Origin: Streptomyces tauricus
GTDB lineage: Bacteria > Actinomycetota > Actinomycetes > Streptomycetales > Streptomycetaceae
NCBI RefSeq assembly: GCF_014650955.1
Contig: NZ_BMVY01000048.1
Coordinates: 1 to 48,313 of the forward strand
Reading direction: 5' to 3'
Length of the DNA: 48,313 bases
Both the position numbers and the translations under genes were made by a program. The stretch's first letter is position 1. Each line of letters starts with the position of its first letter. Shown here piece by piece: positions 30,899 through 41,471 of the stretch. The notes under the pieces are model-generated. The model saw only the letters and a program-made list of their open reading frames with translations, did no database searches and was not told the DNA's origin.

Positions 30899-32797
30899 AT
30901 GAGCCGCTCCACCCTCCGTCTGACCGTCGCCCAGGCACTGGTGCGTTTCCTGGCCGTCCAGTACACCGAACGCGACGGCGTACGGCACCGGCTGATCGCC
31001 GGTACCTGGGGGATCTTCGGCCACGGCAACGTGGCAGGCCTCGGCCAGGCACTCCTGGAGGCCGGCGAGGAGACCATGCCCTTCCACCAGGGCCGCAACG
31101 AACAGGCCATGGTGCACGCCGCCGTCGGGTACGCCCGCCAGCTCGACCGGCTCTCCGCCCAGGCCGTCACCACCTCCATCGGCCCCGGCGCCACCAACCT
31201 CGTCACCGGTGCCGCCCTGGCCACGATCAACCGCATCCCCGTGCTGCTGCTGCCCGGCGACTACTTCGCGACCCGCGCCGCCGACCCGCTGCTCCAGCAA
31301 CTGGAGCACCCCGTCGAGGCCGACGTGTCCGTCAACGACACCCTGCGCCCGGTCTCCCGCTACTTCGACCGCATCCACCGCCCCGAGGCGCTGATCCCCT
31401 CCGCCCTCAACGCGATGCGGGTGCTCGCCGACCCCGTCGACACCGGCGCCGTCACCCTCGCCCTGCCGCAGGACGTGCAGGCCGAGGCGTACGACTGGCC
31501 CGAGGAGTTCTTCGCCGAGCGGATCTGGCACGTGCGCCGCCCGGCGCCCGAACAGGCCGAGCTGGCCGCCGCCGTGGAGGCCGTACGCGGCTCCCGGCGC
31601 CCTCTGATCGTCGCGGGCGGCGGCGTCCACCACAGCGAGGCCGAGCAGGCGCTGAAGGCGTTCGTGGACGCCACCGGCATCCCGGTCGCGTCCACCCAGG
31701 CCGGCAAGGGCTCGCTGCGCCACGACCACCCGGCGGACGTCGGAGGCATCGGCCACACCGGCACCGCCGTCGCCGACGACCTGGCCCGCACCGCCGACCT
31801 GGTCATCGGTGTCGGCACCCGCTACTCGGACTTCACCACCGCCTCCGGCACGCTCTTCCAGGAGCCGGGCGTCCGGTTCGTGAATCTCAACGTGGCCGCC
31901 TTCGACGCCCACAAGCTGAGCGCCCGGACGCTGGTGGCCGACGCCCGCGCCGGTCTCGAAGCCCTCACGGAGGCGCTCTCCGGCCACCGCGTGGACGAGG
32001 CGTACGAGGCCGAGTACCGCGCGGGCAAGGAGCGCTGGGAGCAGATCGTCGACTCGGTCTACCGGGCCGACGACGAGCACGCCGTCCCCACCCAGACACA
32101 GGTCCTCGGCGCCCTGGACGCCGTGGTCGGCGACGACGACGTGGTGATCAACGCGGCCGGCTCGCTCCCCGGCGACCTCCACAAGCTCTGGCGCGCCCGC
32201 AGCCCGCGCCAGTACCACCTGGAGTACGGCTACTCCTGCATGGGCTACGAGATCCCGGCCGGCATCGGCGTCCAGCAGGCCGCCCCCGGCACGCCCGTCT
32301 GGTCGCTGGTCGGCGACGGCACGTACCTCATGATGCCGACCGAGATCGTCACGGCTGTCCAGGAGGGGCTGCCCGTCAACCTGGTCCTCATCCAGAACCA
32401 CGGGTACGCGTCCATCGGAGGCCTCTCCGAGTCGGTCGGCGCCGAACGCTTCGGCACCGCCTACCGCTACCGCGTCTGGGGGTCCCCCCGGACGAAGTCT
32501 GGGGGAGGCAGCTTCACCGGGGACCCGCTGCCGGTCGACCTGGCCGCCAACGCCGCCAGCCTCGGCATGGACGTCCTGCGCGCCAAGACCGTCGGCGAAC
32601 TGCGGCACGCGCTGGCCACCGCCCGCGCCTCCGACCGGCCCACCTGCGTGTACGTCGAGACCGACCCGACGCCCAGCTCGCCGGGCGCCGAGGCCTGGTG
32701 GGACGTACCGGTCGCCGAGGTCTCCTCCCGTGAGGCCGCGACCAGTGCCCGTACGACGTACGAGCAGCAGGTCGCCGACCGCCGCCGCCACCTCTGA
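30899..32797 (+). CDS. iolD: 3D-(3,5/4)-trihydroxycyclohexane-1,2-dione hydrolase
   Basis: IolD is a thiamine-diphosphate enzyme that opens the ring of trihydroxycyclohexane-1,2-dione to 5-deoxy-glucuronate. The 632-residue protein has the N-terminal Pyr domain with catalytic Glu in 'GRNEQAMVHAA', a central domain, and the PP domain with 'VGDGTYLMMPTE' and 'IQNHGYASIGGLSES' (GDG...N cofactor motif). It carries an unusual in-frame insert of about 11 residues (WGSPRTKSGG, near 526-536) from an inverted-repeat element at 32474-32508. That insert lies in a loop just after 'RYRYR' and before 'LPVDLAANAASLG'. The rest looks intact, so the enzyme may still work. Confidence 0.92.
   Translation: MSRSTLRLTVAQALVRFLAVQYTERDGVRHRLIAGTWGIFGHGNVAGLGQALLEAGEETMPFHQGRNEQAMVHAAVGYARQLDRLSAQAVTTSIGPGATNLVTGAALATINRIPVLLLPGDYFATRAADPLLQQLEHPVEADVSVNDTLRPVSRYFDRIHRPEALIPSALNAMRVLADPVDTGAVTLALPQDVQAEAYDWPEEFFAERIWHVRRPAPEQAELAAAVEAVRGSRRPLIVAGGGVHHSEAEQALKAFVDATGIPVASTQAGKGSLRHDHPADVGGIGHTGTAVADDLARTADLVIGVGTRYSDFTTASGTLFQEPGVRFVNLNVAAFDAHKLSARTLVADARAGLEALTEALSGHRVDEAYEAEYRAGKERWEQIVDSVYRADDEHAVPTQTQVLGALDAVVGDDDVVINAAGSLPGDLHKLWRARSPRQYHLEYGYSCMGYEIPAGIGVQQAAPGTPVWSLVGDGTYLMMPTEIVTAVQEGLPVNLVLIQNHGYASIGGLSESVGAERFGTAYRYRVWGSPRTKSGGGSFTGDPLPVDLAANAASLGMDVLRAKTVGELRHALATARASDRPTCVYVETDPTPSSPGAEAWWDVPVAEVSSREAATSARTTYEQQVADRRRHL
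32474..32508. repeat. palindromic repeat element inserted in frame in iolD
   Basis: GTCTGGGGGTCCCCCCGGAC and the following GAAGTCTGGGGGAGG show a direct GTCTGGGGG pair around a CCCCCC run. This type of sequence is familiar from many Streptomyces genomes as a short dispersed repeat. Here it keeps the reading frame. Confidence 0.65.
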
Positions 32798-32856
32798 TCC
32801 CGCCCGTTCCCCCTGCTCGCCCCGCTCGACCCGCTCATGAAAAGGACCGGCACCGT

Positions 32857-34353
<1,497 letters not shown>

Positions 34354-34410
34354 CGCGTCGGCGGAGCCACCCGCGCACGTACGTCCGTACATCCGAAGGA
34401 AGGGGCACGA

Positions 34411-35193
34411 GTGGCAGGGACCGGAACCACACGTCCGGCCACCGCCGGGGCCTTCGACCGGCTGGAGGTCGCCCTGGACCGGGGCAGCCCGATCCCGCTC
34501 TACTACCAGCTCGCCCAGCAGCTGGAGTCGGCGATCGAGCACGGGGCGCTCGCCCCGGGCAACCTGCTGGGCAACGAGGTGGACATCGCCGCGCGGCTCG
34601 GCCTGTCGCGGCCCACCGTCCGCCAGGCCATCCAGTCCCTGGTGGAGAAGGGCCTGCTGGTACGCCGCAGGGGCATTGGCACCCAGGTGGTGCACAGCCA
34701 GGTCCGGCGCTCGCTGGAACTGAGCAGCCTGTACGACGACCTCGCCGCCGCCGGGCAGAGCCCCGCCACCCGGGTGCTGCGCAACGACATCGAGTCGGCC
34801 TCCGCGGAGGTCGCCGCGGCCCTCGGCATCCCCGAGGGCCGGGACGTCATCGTGCTCGAACGGCTGCGCACCACCCACGGCGAACCCGTGGCGCACCTGC
34901 GCAACCACCTGCCCGCCACGCTCCTCGACCTGGACACCGGGAGACTTGAGGCGACCGGCCTGTACCGGCTGATGAAGGCCGCCGGCATCACCCTGCACAG
35001 CGCCCACCAGACCGTCGGCGCCCGCAGCGCCACCGCGGCGGAGGGCGTCCTGCTCGACGAGCCCGCGGGAGCGGCGCTGCTCACCATGCGACGCACGGCC
35101 TACGACGACACCGGGCGGGCCGTGGAGTACGGGACCCATGTCTACCGGGCGGCCCGCTACACCTTCGACTTCCAGTTGCTCGTCCGTCCCTGA
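34411..35193 (+). CDS. GntR/HutC family transcriptional regulator
   Basis: A 260-residue regulator with an N-terminal winged helix ('SPIPLYYQLAQQLESAIEHG', 'NEVDIAARLGLSRPTVRQAI', 'GLLVRRRGIGTQVV') and a C-terminal UTRA ligand domain with 'GRDVIVLERLRTTHGEPVAHL' and 'FDFQLLV'. The GTG start has GAAGGAAGGGG upstream. As the last gene of the iol operon it is the obvious candidate to sense an inositol intermediate and act at the shared divergent control region (27906-27969), though its binding site is not proven. Confidence 0.9.
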   Translation: MAGTGTTRPATAGAFDRLEVALDRGSPIPLYYQLAQQLESAIEHGALAPGNLLGNEVDIAARLGLSRPTVRQAIQSLVEKGLLVRRRGIGTQVVHSQVRRSLELSSLYDDLAAAGQSPATRVLRNDIESASAEVAAALGIPEGRDVIVLERLRTTHGEPVAHLRNHLPATLLDLDTGRLEATGLYRLMKAAGITLHSAHQTVGARSATAAEGVLLDEPAGAALLTMRRTAYDDTGRAVEYGTHVYRAARYTFDFQLLVRP

Positions 35194-35309
35194 TCGGGTG
35201 CGTTTGCCGGGCTCACCGGCCCTCCGCGGCGGTACGTTGGGCCCGTGCGGTGCACGTGCACGGGACGCGGCGCACGGGAAGACCACTCCCAGCGACGGAG
35301 AGGGTCAGG

Positions 35310-37790
35310 GTGTCGACGAGCGAGGAGAGCGGCGTGGCGGCGCGTCGGTTCGACGTGCCGGACGCCGCGGTGGTGCTGCTGGACGCCCACGCGGCGGTGT
35401 CCGGCTGGACATCGGACGCCGAACGGCTGTTCGGCCACCGCGGTGCCGAGGCCGTGGGCCGTTCCGTGGCGGACCTGCTGATGCCCGAGGACGCCGCGCG
35501 CCTGCCCGACCTGGCCCGCCGCTGCGTGCGGGACGGCCACTGGACCGGGCTTCTCGCGGTACGCCACCGTGACGGCCACCCGGTCGTCGCCACCGTGCGG
35601 GTGCTGGCCGCCACGGAGGTCGCGGACGGCCCGCCCCGCTGGGTGGCCCTGGCCGCCGACACCGCGGGCACCCCGGGCTGGGGCATGAGCCGCGGGGTAC
35701 TGGAACGGATGGCCGCCCTCTCGCCGATCGGCATCGCCGTCGTCGACACCGACCTGCGGTTCGTCTGGTCGAACGCCGCCCTGGAACAGTTCGGCGGCGG
35801 GCCCGGACGCGAGCGCATCGGCAAACGGCTCGGCGACATACAGCCCGGCCTCGACGCCGCCGCCCTGGAAGCGGTGATGCGCCAGGTGATGGAGACCGGC
35901 GAGACCGTGGCGGGCTACGAACACGTCGGCACTGTCCGCTCGGCACCGCACCGGCAGACCGCCCACGCCATGTCCTTCACCCGGCTCGACGACGACCAGG
36001 GCACCCCGCTCGGCGTGTACTACACCGTCGTCGACGTCACCGAGCGCTACCGGGCCCGCGAACGCCTCACCCTCCTGGACCGGGCGGGCAAGAGCATCGG
36101 CCGCACCCTGGACGTCACTCGCACCGCCCAGGAACTGGCCGACATCGCGGTACCGGGACTCGCCGACCTCGTCACCGTGGACCTGCTGGAGACCGTCCTC
36201 GAAGGCGGTGAACCGGCGCCAGGACCCACCGGCCGGCCCCTGGGCGGGCCGGACGCCGTGCCACTGCGCAGGGCCGGCCACCGGTCGGTCGACGCCGGGA
36301 TCCCCGAGGACTCCGTGGAGATCGGCCAGGTGGCCCGGTACCGCGCCGACGCACCCCCGGTCACCGCCCTGACCGGCGGCAGGTCCTGGATCGAGACGCG
36401 CCTCGACCCACGGGCCGGGACATGGACCGCCGACCCGCCCCAGGGTGAGGGCACCGCCCTCCCCGGCCCGGTACCGCACACCGCGATGATCGTGCCCATC
36501 CGGGCCCGCGGCACCACGCTCGGCATCACCACGTTCTTCCGGAGCCGCCGCGAGGAGCCCTTCGACCACGACGACCTGGGCCTCGCCGAGGAGTTCGTGG
36601 CCCGCGCCGCCCTCTGCCTCGACAACGCCCGCCGCTACACCCGCGAACGCGACGCGGCACTGGTCCTGCAACGTCATCTGCTCCCGCACCGGCTGCCCGA
36701 ACAGGACGCGATGGAGGTCGCCGCCCGCTACCGGCCCGCCGACGAGCTGACGGGCCTCGGCGGGGACTGGTTCGACGTCATCCCGCTGTCCGGCGCCAGG
36801 GTCGCCCTCGTGGTCGGTGACGTCGTCGGGCACGGCATCGAGGCCGCCGCCGCCATGGGCCGGCTGCGCGCCGCCGTACAGACCCTCGCCGACCTGGACC
36901 TGCCGCCCGAGGAGGTGCTGGCCCACCTCGACGACCTGGTCGACCGGGCCGGACAGGAGGACGAACCCGGGACGGTGCCCCGCGCCGACGGCGTCCGCGC
37001 GCGGGGCGCCAGCTGCCTCTACGCCGTGTACGACCCGGTCGGCGGCCGGCTGTCGATGGCCGCCGCGGGCCACGGTCTGCCCGCCGTCGTCACCCCGGAC
37101 GGCACGGTGGACTTCCCCGCACTGCCGCCGGGGCCCCAGCTCGGCGTCGGCGGACCGCCCTTCGAGTCGGTCGAGCTGTGGCTCGCGGAAGGCAGCGTGC
37201 TCGCCCTGGGCACCAACGGCCTGCTCGCCGCCGAGGGCCCCGCGGACCGGCGGGACGCCGCCGCCGACCGGGAACGGCTGCGCCAGGTGCTCGAACGGCG
37301 GGCCCCCGGCCTGGACGACCACTGCCGGGACGTGGTCGACGCCCTCGTCCCCGCGCGTCCGCCGGACGACGTCGTCCTGCTGATGGCCCGCGCCCGTCGG
37401 CTGCCGGCGGACCGGGTGGTGTCCTGGGAGCTGCCCGCCGACCGCTCCTCGGTCGCCGAGGTCCGCAAGCGCACCTCGCGCCAGTTGTGCGAATGGGGCC
37501 TCGACGAGCTGACCTTCACCACCGAACTCGTCGTCAGCGAGCTCTTCACCAACGCGATCCGGCACGCCGACGGCCCGATCAGGCTGCGCCTGATCATGTC
37601 GAGGACCCTGGTCTGCGAGGTGTGGGACGCCAGCCCCACGGCCCCGCACCTGCGCCATCCGAAGACGACCGACGAGGGGGGCCGCGGTCTCTTCCTGGTC
37701 TCCCAGTGCACCCAGCGCTGGGGGACCCGCTACACCCAGGACGGCAAGATCATCTGGACCGAACAGTCCCTGGCGGGCCCTTCGTTCTGA
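35310..37790 (+). CDS. PAS-PAS-GAF-SpoIIE phosphatase-HATPase multidomain regulator
   Basis: An 826-residue signalling protein. Two PAS domains (about 15-110 and 125-255: 'LMPEDAARLPDLARRCVRDG', 'PIGIAVVDTDLRFVWSNAAL') lead into a GAF domain (about 265-445). A PP2C/SpoIIE serine phosphatase (about 455-690) with 'GGDWFDV' D486 and 'VGDVVGHG' D504 follows, then an RsbW-like ATPase (about 700-825, N748 in 'ELFTNAIRHA', G box 'GGRGLFLV'). Such proteins control anti-sigma/anti-anti-sigma switches. The usual TDG metal aspartate is Asn636 ('LGTNGLLA'), so phosphatase activity may be altered. GTG 35310 has GGAGAGGG upstream; the open frame begins at 35250 without domain content. Confidence 0.88.
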   Translation: MSTSEESGVAARRFDVPDAAVVLLDAHAAVSGWTSDAERLFGHRGAEAVGRSVADLLMPEDAARLPDLARRCVRDGHWTGLLAVRHRDGHPVVATVRVLAATEVADGPPRWVALAADTAGTPGWGMSRGVLERMAALSPIGIAVVDTDLRFVWSNAALEQFGGGPGRERIGKRLGDIQPGLDAAALEAVMRQVMETGETVAGYEHVGTVRSAPHRQTAHAMSFTRLDDDQGTPLGVYYTVVDVTERYRARERLTLLDRAGKSIGRTLDVTRTAQELADIAVPGLADLVTVDLLETVLEGGEPAPGPTGRPLGGPDAVPLRRAGHRSVDAGIPEDSVEIGQVARYRADAPPVTALTGGRSWIETRLDPRAGTWTADPPQGEGTALPGPVPHTAMIVPIRARGTTLGITTFFRSRREEPFDHDDLGLAEEFVARAALCLDNARRYTRERDAALVLQRHLLPHRLPEQDAMEVAARYRPADELTGLGGDWFDVIPLSGARVALVVGDVVGHGIEAAAAMGRLRAAVQTLADLDLPPEEVLAHLDDLVDRAGQEDEPGTVPRADGVRARGASCLYAVYDPVGGRLSMAAAGHGLPAVVTPDGTVDFPALPPGPQLGVGGPPFESVELWLAEGSVLALGTNGLLAAEGPADRRDAAADRERLRQVLERRAPGLDDHCRDVVDALVPARPPDDVVLLMARARRLPADRVVSWELPADRSSVAEVRKRTSRQLCEWGLDELTFTTELVVSELFTNAIRHADGPIRLRLIMSRTLVCEVWDASPTAPHLRHPKTTDEGGRGLFLVSQCTQRWGTRYTQDGKIIWTEQSLAGPSF

Positions 37791-37937
37791 GTCATATTTT
37801 CCGCCGCCCCAGTGGCGCCTAACGGCCCCTCAAGTCCTTTTTGTCGCATAGTGCGTCCGGAGGGCGAACCAGGACGGCCGCCCGCGCGCCCCGCGGTTCA
37901 CCTCCTCGTGCCCGCACCCAACGAGGAGTGACGCCTC

Positions 37938-40415
37938 ATGTCCGACCCTGTCCCCCCGCGCTCCGTGTCCCGGCGGTCCGTCCTGCGTTTGCTGGGCGGC
38001 GCGACCGCCGTGGCCCTCGCCGTGACCACCGGCACCGCCGCCTCCGCCCGGGCCGCCGCACGGGAGCCGGCCGCGGGCCCCCGCGTCGAGGGACTGCTCG
38101 CCCAGCTCACCCTGGACGAGAAGATCTCCCTGCTGCACGGCGCCACCGACCCGAAGTCCCTGGGCCAGGCCGGTTACGTACCCGGCGTGGCACGGCTCGG
38201 CATCCCGCCCCTGCGCCTCGCCGACGGCCCCGCCGGAGTCCGCGTCAAACAGCGCGCCACCGCCCTGCCCGCGCCCGTCCTGCTCGCCTCCGCCTTCGAC
38301 CCCGAACTGGCCCGCCGCTACGGCCGGGTCATCGGCCACGAGGGCCGCGCGCTCGGCCAGGACGTGCTGCTCTCCCCGATGGTCAACCTCGTCCGCACCC
38401 CGTACGCGGGCCGCAACTTCGAGACCTTCAGCGAGGATCCGCTGCTCTCCGCCGACCTCGTCGCCGAGGAGATCAAGGGCATCCAGGGCGCGGGACTCAT
38501 CGCGACCGTCAAGCACTACGCGATGAACAACCAGGAGAAGGACCGCGAGACCGTCGACGTCCGGGTCGACGAACAGACCCTCAACGAGGTCGAACTGCGC
38601 GGCTTCGAGGCCGCCGTCGGCGCGGGAGCCCGCGCCGCCATGGGCGCCTACAACAAGGTCAACGGCGTCTACGCCTGCGAGAACAAGGAACTCCTCACCG
38701 ACATCCTGCGCGACCGCTGGGGCTTCGAGGGCTGGGTGATGACCGACTGGTACGCCGCCCACAGCACCGTCGCCTCGCTCACCGCGGGCCTTGACATGGA
38801 GATGCCGAACAGCAGGTACTTCGGGGCCGCCCTCAAGAAGGCGGTCCAGGACGGCGGCGTCTCCGAGGAGTACGTCGACCGGTCCGTACGCCGCGTCCTC
38901 ACCGCGATGGACGACTTCGGCCTGCTCGACGGCAGCGCCCCGCCCCGCCCGCGCCGGGACCCGGCGGCGGGCGCCGCCGTCGCCCTGGAGGTCGCCAAGG
39001 CGGGCGCCACCCTCCTGCACAACAAGAACGCCGCCCTGCCCCTCACCGGCGAGGCCGCCCGCAGCATCGCCGTCGTCGGCCCCACCGGCTCCCTGCCCTT
39101 CGTCAGCGGCGGCGGCAGCGCCCACGTGATCCCCGACCACGCCGACAGCCCGCTCGACGCCATCAGGTCCCGCGCGGGCCGGGGCGCCCGGATCTCGTAC
39201 GCGCTCGGCGAGGACCTGTACGGCAGACCCCTGCCGAAGAACGCCCTCTCGGCGGGTATCGCCCCCGAGGCCCAGCGGGTCGCCGCCGGGAAGACCTGGA
39301 CGTACGACGGCACCCTCACCGTCGACGACGCCGACGAGTGGACCTTCGTCATCCACTACTCCGGTACGCGGCCCAAGGTGCTCCTCGACGGAACGGAACT
39401 CTTCCCCGTGGTGGCCGGGCTCGCCGAGCAGTTCGCCGGCGGACTGGTGTCGGCCGCCCCCGACGGCCTTGCGGTACGGCGCAAGACACTCCACCTCAGC
39501 CCCGGCGGGCACCGGATCGAGATCACCGCGAAGGGCGGCGACACGGGGCAGACGTTCCGGCTGCGGCGCGTCACCGGCGCGACCCGCGCCCAGGACGTGG
39601 CCGAGGCCGTGCGGGCCGCGTCCGCCGCGCACAGCGTGATCCTCTTCGCCTACGAGGACGCCACCGAGAACCAGGACCGCACGACCCTCGCGCTCCCCGG
39701 CCACCAGCCGCACCTGATCGAGGCGGTGACCGCGGCGAACCCGCGCACCACCGTCGTCCTCAACACCTCCTCGTCGACCGCGATGCCGTGGCTGGAGCGC
39801 ACCGCCGCCGTGCTGCAGATGTACTACCCGGGCCAGGAGGGCGCGGCGGCCACCGCGGCCGTCCTGTTCGGCGACTGCGACCCCGGCGGACGCCTCACCC
39901 AGTCCTTCCCGGCCGACGACGACAGCCACCCGGTCGCCGGCGAACCACGCCGCTACCCGGGCGTGAGCGGCGTCGAGGAGTACTCCGAGGGCATCCACGC
40001 CGGTTACCGCTGGTACGACGCCAAGAACGTACGGCCGCTGTTCCCGTTCGGGCACGGACTCTCGTACACCTCCTTCGCCTACGACGACCTGGCCGTCGAA
40101 CGGACCGGGGACGGGCTGGACGTCGCCTTCACCGTCCGGAACACGGGCCGGCGGGCCGGCGTCGACATCCCGCAGGTCTACGTGGGCCCCTCCCCGGACC
40201 TCCGTCTCGAACGGGCCGTCCGTGTGCTGAGCGGCTACCGGCGGCTCGCCCTCAAGGCGGGGGAGTCACGCAGGATCACCGTGCGCGTCGACGCGCGCAC
40301 GCTGTCCTCGTGGGACCCGCGCCGGCCCGGCTGGGTGCTCGGCACCGGGCGGCGGACCGTGTGGATCGGGGCCTCGTCGCGCGACCTGCGGCTCCGTACG
40401 ACGGTGGCCGTCTGA
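37938..40415 (+). CDS. secreted GH3 beta-glucosidase-type glycosidase (Tat)
   Basis: An 825-residue exported glycoside hydrolase. The N-terminus has a Tat signal (SRRSVLRLLGG, hydrophobic stretch, ASARA cleavage region near 40). The GH3 barrel includes 'GRNFETFSEDP' and 'KHYAMNNQE', with the nucleophile D270 in 'GWVMTDWYA'. The second GH3 domain is interrupted by a PA14-type insert (about 450-600, 'DEWTFVIHYSGTRPKVLLDG'), and a fibronectin-III-like domain ('VDIPQVYVG', 'LSGYRRLALKAGESRRI') ends the protein. PA14-bearing GH3 enzymes are often beta-glucosidases acting on oligosaccharides or glycosides. GAGGAG precedes the ATG. No operon partner. Confidence 0.92.
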   Translation: MSDPVPPRSVSRRSVLRLLGGATAVALAVTTGTAASARAAAREPAAGPRVEGLLAQLTLDEKISLLHGATDPKSLGQAGYVPGVARLGIPPLRLADGPAGVRVKQRATALPAPVLLASAFDPELARRYGRVIGHEGRALGQDVLLSPMVNLVRTPYAGRNFETFSEDPLLSADLVAEEIKGIQGAGLIATVKHYAMNNQEKDRETVDVRVDEQTLNEVELRGFEAAVGAGARAAMGAYNKVNGVYACENKELLTDILRDRWGFEGWVMTDWYAAHSTVASLTAGLDMEMPNSRYFGAALKKAVQDGGVSEEYVDRSVRRVLTAMDDFGLLDGSAPPRPRRDPAAGAAVALEVAKAGATLLHNKNAALPLTGEAARSIAVVGPTGSLPFVSGGGSAHVIPDHADSPLDAIRSRAGRGARISYALGEDLYGRPLPKNALSAGIAPEAQRVAAGKTWTYDGTLTVDDADEWTFVIHYSGTRPKVLLDGTELFPVVAGLAEQFAGGLVSAAPDGLAVRRKTLHLSPGGHRIEITAKGGDTGQTFRLRRVTGATRAQDVAEAVRAASAAHSVILFAYEDATENQDRTTLALPGHQPHLIEAVTAANPRTTVVLNTSSSTAMPWLERTAAVLQMYYPGQEGAAATAAVLFGDCDPGGRLTQSFPADDDSHPVAGEPRRYPGVSGVEEYSEGIHAGYRWYDAKNVRPLFPFGHGLSYTSFAYDDLAVERTGDGLDVAFTVRNTGRRAGVDIPQVYVGPSPDLRLERAVRVLSGYRRLALKAGESRRITVRVDARTLSSWDPRRPGWVLGTGRRTVWIGASSRDLRLRTTVAV

Positions 40416-40459
40416 GAGCCCCACGGGCCGTCGGGCAAGGAGCGTGAACCGGTAGGCTT

Positions 40460-40491
40460 CCCGGCGTGCGCGCGAGAGAGCGCACGCCGGG
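40460..40491. terminator. 12-bp stem-loop after the GH3 gene
   Basis: CCCGGCGTGCGC (40460-40471) and its complement (40480-40491) flank an 8-nt loop, 45 bp beyond the GH3 stop and 36 bp before the dedA start. It is probably the GH3 terminator; TAGGCT (40453) just before it could alternatively be a -10 that places the stem in the dedA leader. Confidence 0.55.
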
Positions 40492-40527
40492 CCCGGCCCG
40501 GACCGCGGTGATGGGAAGGAACCGGCG

Positions 40528-41184
40528 TTGCACGTCCAGGAATGGCTAGAGACCGTGCCCGCGGTCAGCATCTACGCGCTGGTCGGTCTGGTCATCGGCC
40601 TGGAGAGTCTGGGTATCCCGCTGCCGGGCGAGATCATCCTCGTCTCCTCGGCGCTGCTCGCCTCCCAGCACGGTGACATCAACCCCGTCATCCTCGGCGC
40701 CTGCGCGACCGCCAGCGCGATCATCGGGGACTCCATCGGCTACGCCATCGGCCGCAAGGGCGGGCGCCCGCTGCTGGCCTGGCTCGGCGCGAAATTCCCC
40801 AAGCACTTCGGTGAGGGCCATATCGCCACCGCCGAGCGGTCCTTCGAGAAGTGGGGCATGTGGGCCGTCTTCTTCGGCCGCTTCATCGCCCTGCTGCGGA
40901 TCTTCGCGGGCCCGCTCGCGGGTGTGCTGCGCATGCCGTACTGGAAGTTCCTGATCGCCAACGTCCTCGGCGGAATCGTCTGGGCGGGCGGCACCACGGC
41001 GGTCATCTACTACGTCGGCGTGGTCGCGGAATCCTGGCTCAAACGCTTCTCCTGGCTGGGCCTGGTCCTCGCCGTCGTCATCGGCGTCGCCTCAATGCTG
41101 ATCATGAAGCGCAAGGCCCAGAAGATGACAACGGCCCCCGAAGCCAAGGCCGCTACGCCGGAGCCGGTCCCGGCAACGGACTGA
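40528..41184 (+). CDS. DedA family membrane protein
   Basis: This 218-residue DedA protein has about five membrane segments. Motifs 'ESLGIPLPGEIILVSSALLA' (Glu), 'IGDSIGYAIGRKGG' (Asp) and 'FGRFIALLRIFAGPLAGVLRM' (two Arg) are the conserved residues needed for function in DedA proteins, which act in phospholipid or undecaprenyl-phosphate flipping and envelope homeostasis. The start is TTG at 40528 with GGAAGGA 7 nt upstream. The C-terminus is a short Lys/Ala/Glu tail. Together with the VTT protein at 14.9 kb and uppP at 8.6 kb, it is a third lipid-carrier-related gene in the window. Confidence 0.92.
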   Translation: MHVQEWLETVPAVSIYALVGLVIGLESLGIPLPGEIILVSSALLASQHGDINPVILGACATASAIIGDSIGYAIGRKGGRPLLAWLGAKFPKHFGEGHIATAERSFEKWGMWAVFFGRFIALLRIFAGPLAGVLRMPYWKFLIANVLGGIVWAGGTTAVIYYVGVVAESWLKRFSWLGLVLAVVIGVASMLIMKRKAQKMTTAPEAKAATPEPVPATD

Positions 41185-41214
41185 GCCCCCTGGGGCGGGC
41201 GCAGCCCCGCCCCG

Positions 41215-41465
41215 CAGGGACGCGGGGAACGGCGCGGTCAGCGCCGACGGACCCGCGCCCGCCGTGCGACTCCCGCTTTTCAGGGGCGCGGGGAACGGCG
41301 CGGTCAGCGCCGACGGGCCCGCACCTGCCGTGCGACTCCCGCTTTTCAGGGGCGCGGGGAACGGCGCGGCCAGCGACAACGGCCCGCACCCGACGTGCGG
41401 CCTCCGAGGCTTCGCTGTCGCCTGCGGGTCGGTGGGCGCGGGCCGCGCAGTTCCCCGCGCCCCTT
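41215..41465. repeat. 66-bp tandem repeats with GGGGCGCGGGGAAC core
   Basis: Three units begin at 41221, 41287 and 41353 (period 66). The first two are nearly identical and the third diverges in its second half. Each holds CGCGGGGAACGGCGCGG and ends GACTCCCGCTTTTCAG. An inverted copy, CGCAGTTCCCCGCGCCCCTT (41446-41465), closes the array just after the stop of the opposing gene, so the ends can pair. It fills the gap between convergent dedA and the carbonic anhydrase gene. Confidence 0.88.
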
Positions 41466-41471
41466 GAGGGG

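Noticed and set aside
35250..35309. Earlier GTG start of the SpoIIE-type protein
   Set aside because: It lies in a GTGCACGTGCAC palindrome without a ribosome site; GTG 35310 has GGAGAGGG at the right distance.
41092..41471. Minus-strand frame reading through the 66-bp repeats from the carbonic anhydrase side
   Set aside because: It is open only because the GC-rich repeats lack stops; composition is repeat-derived and the carbonic anhydrase stop is at 41472.
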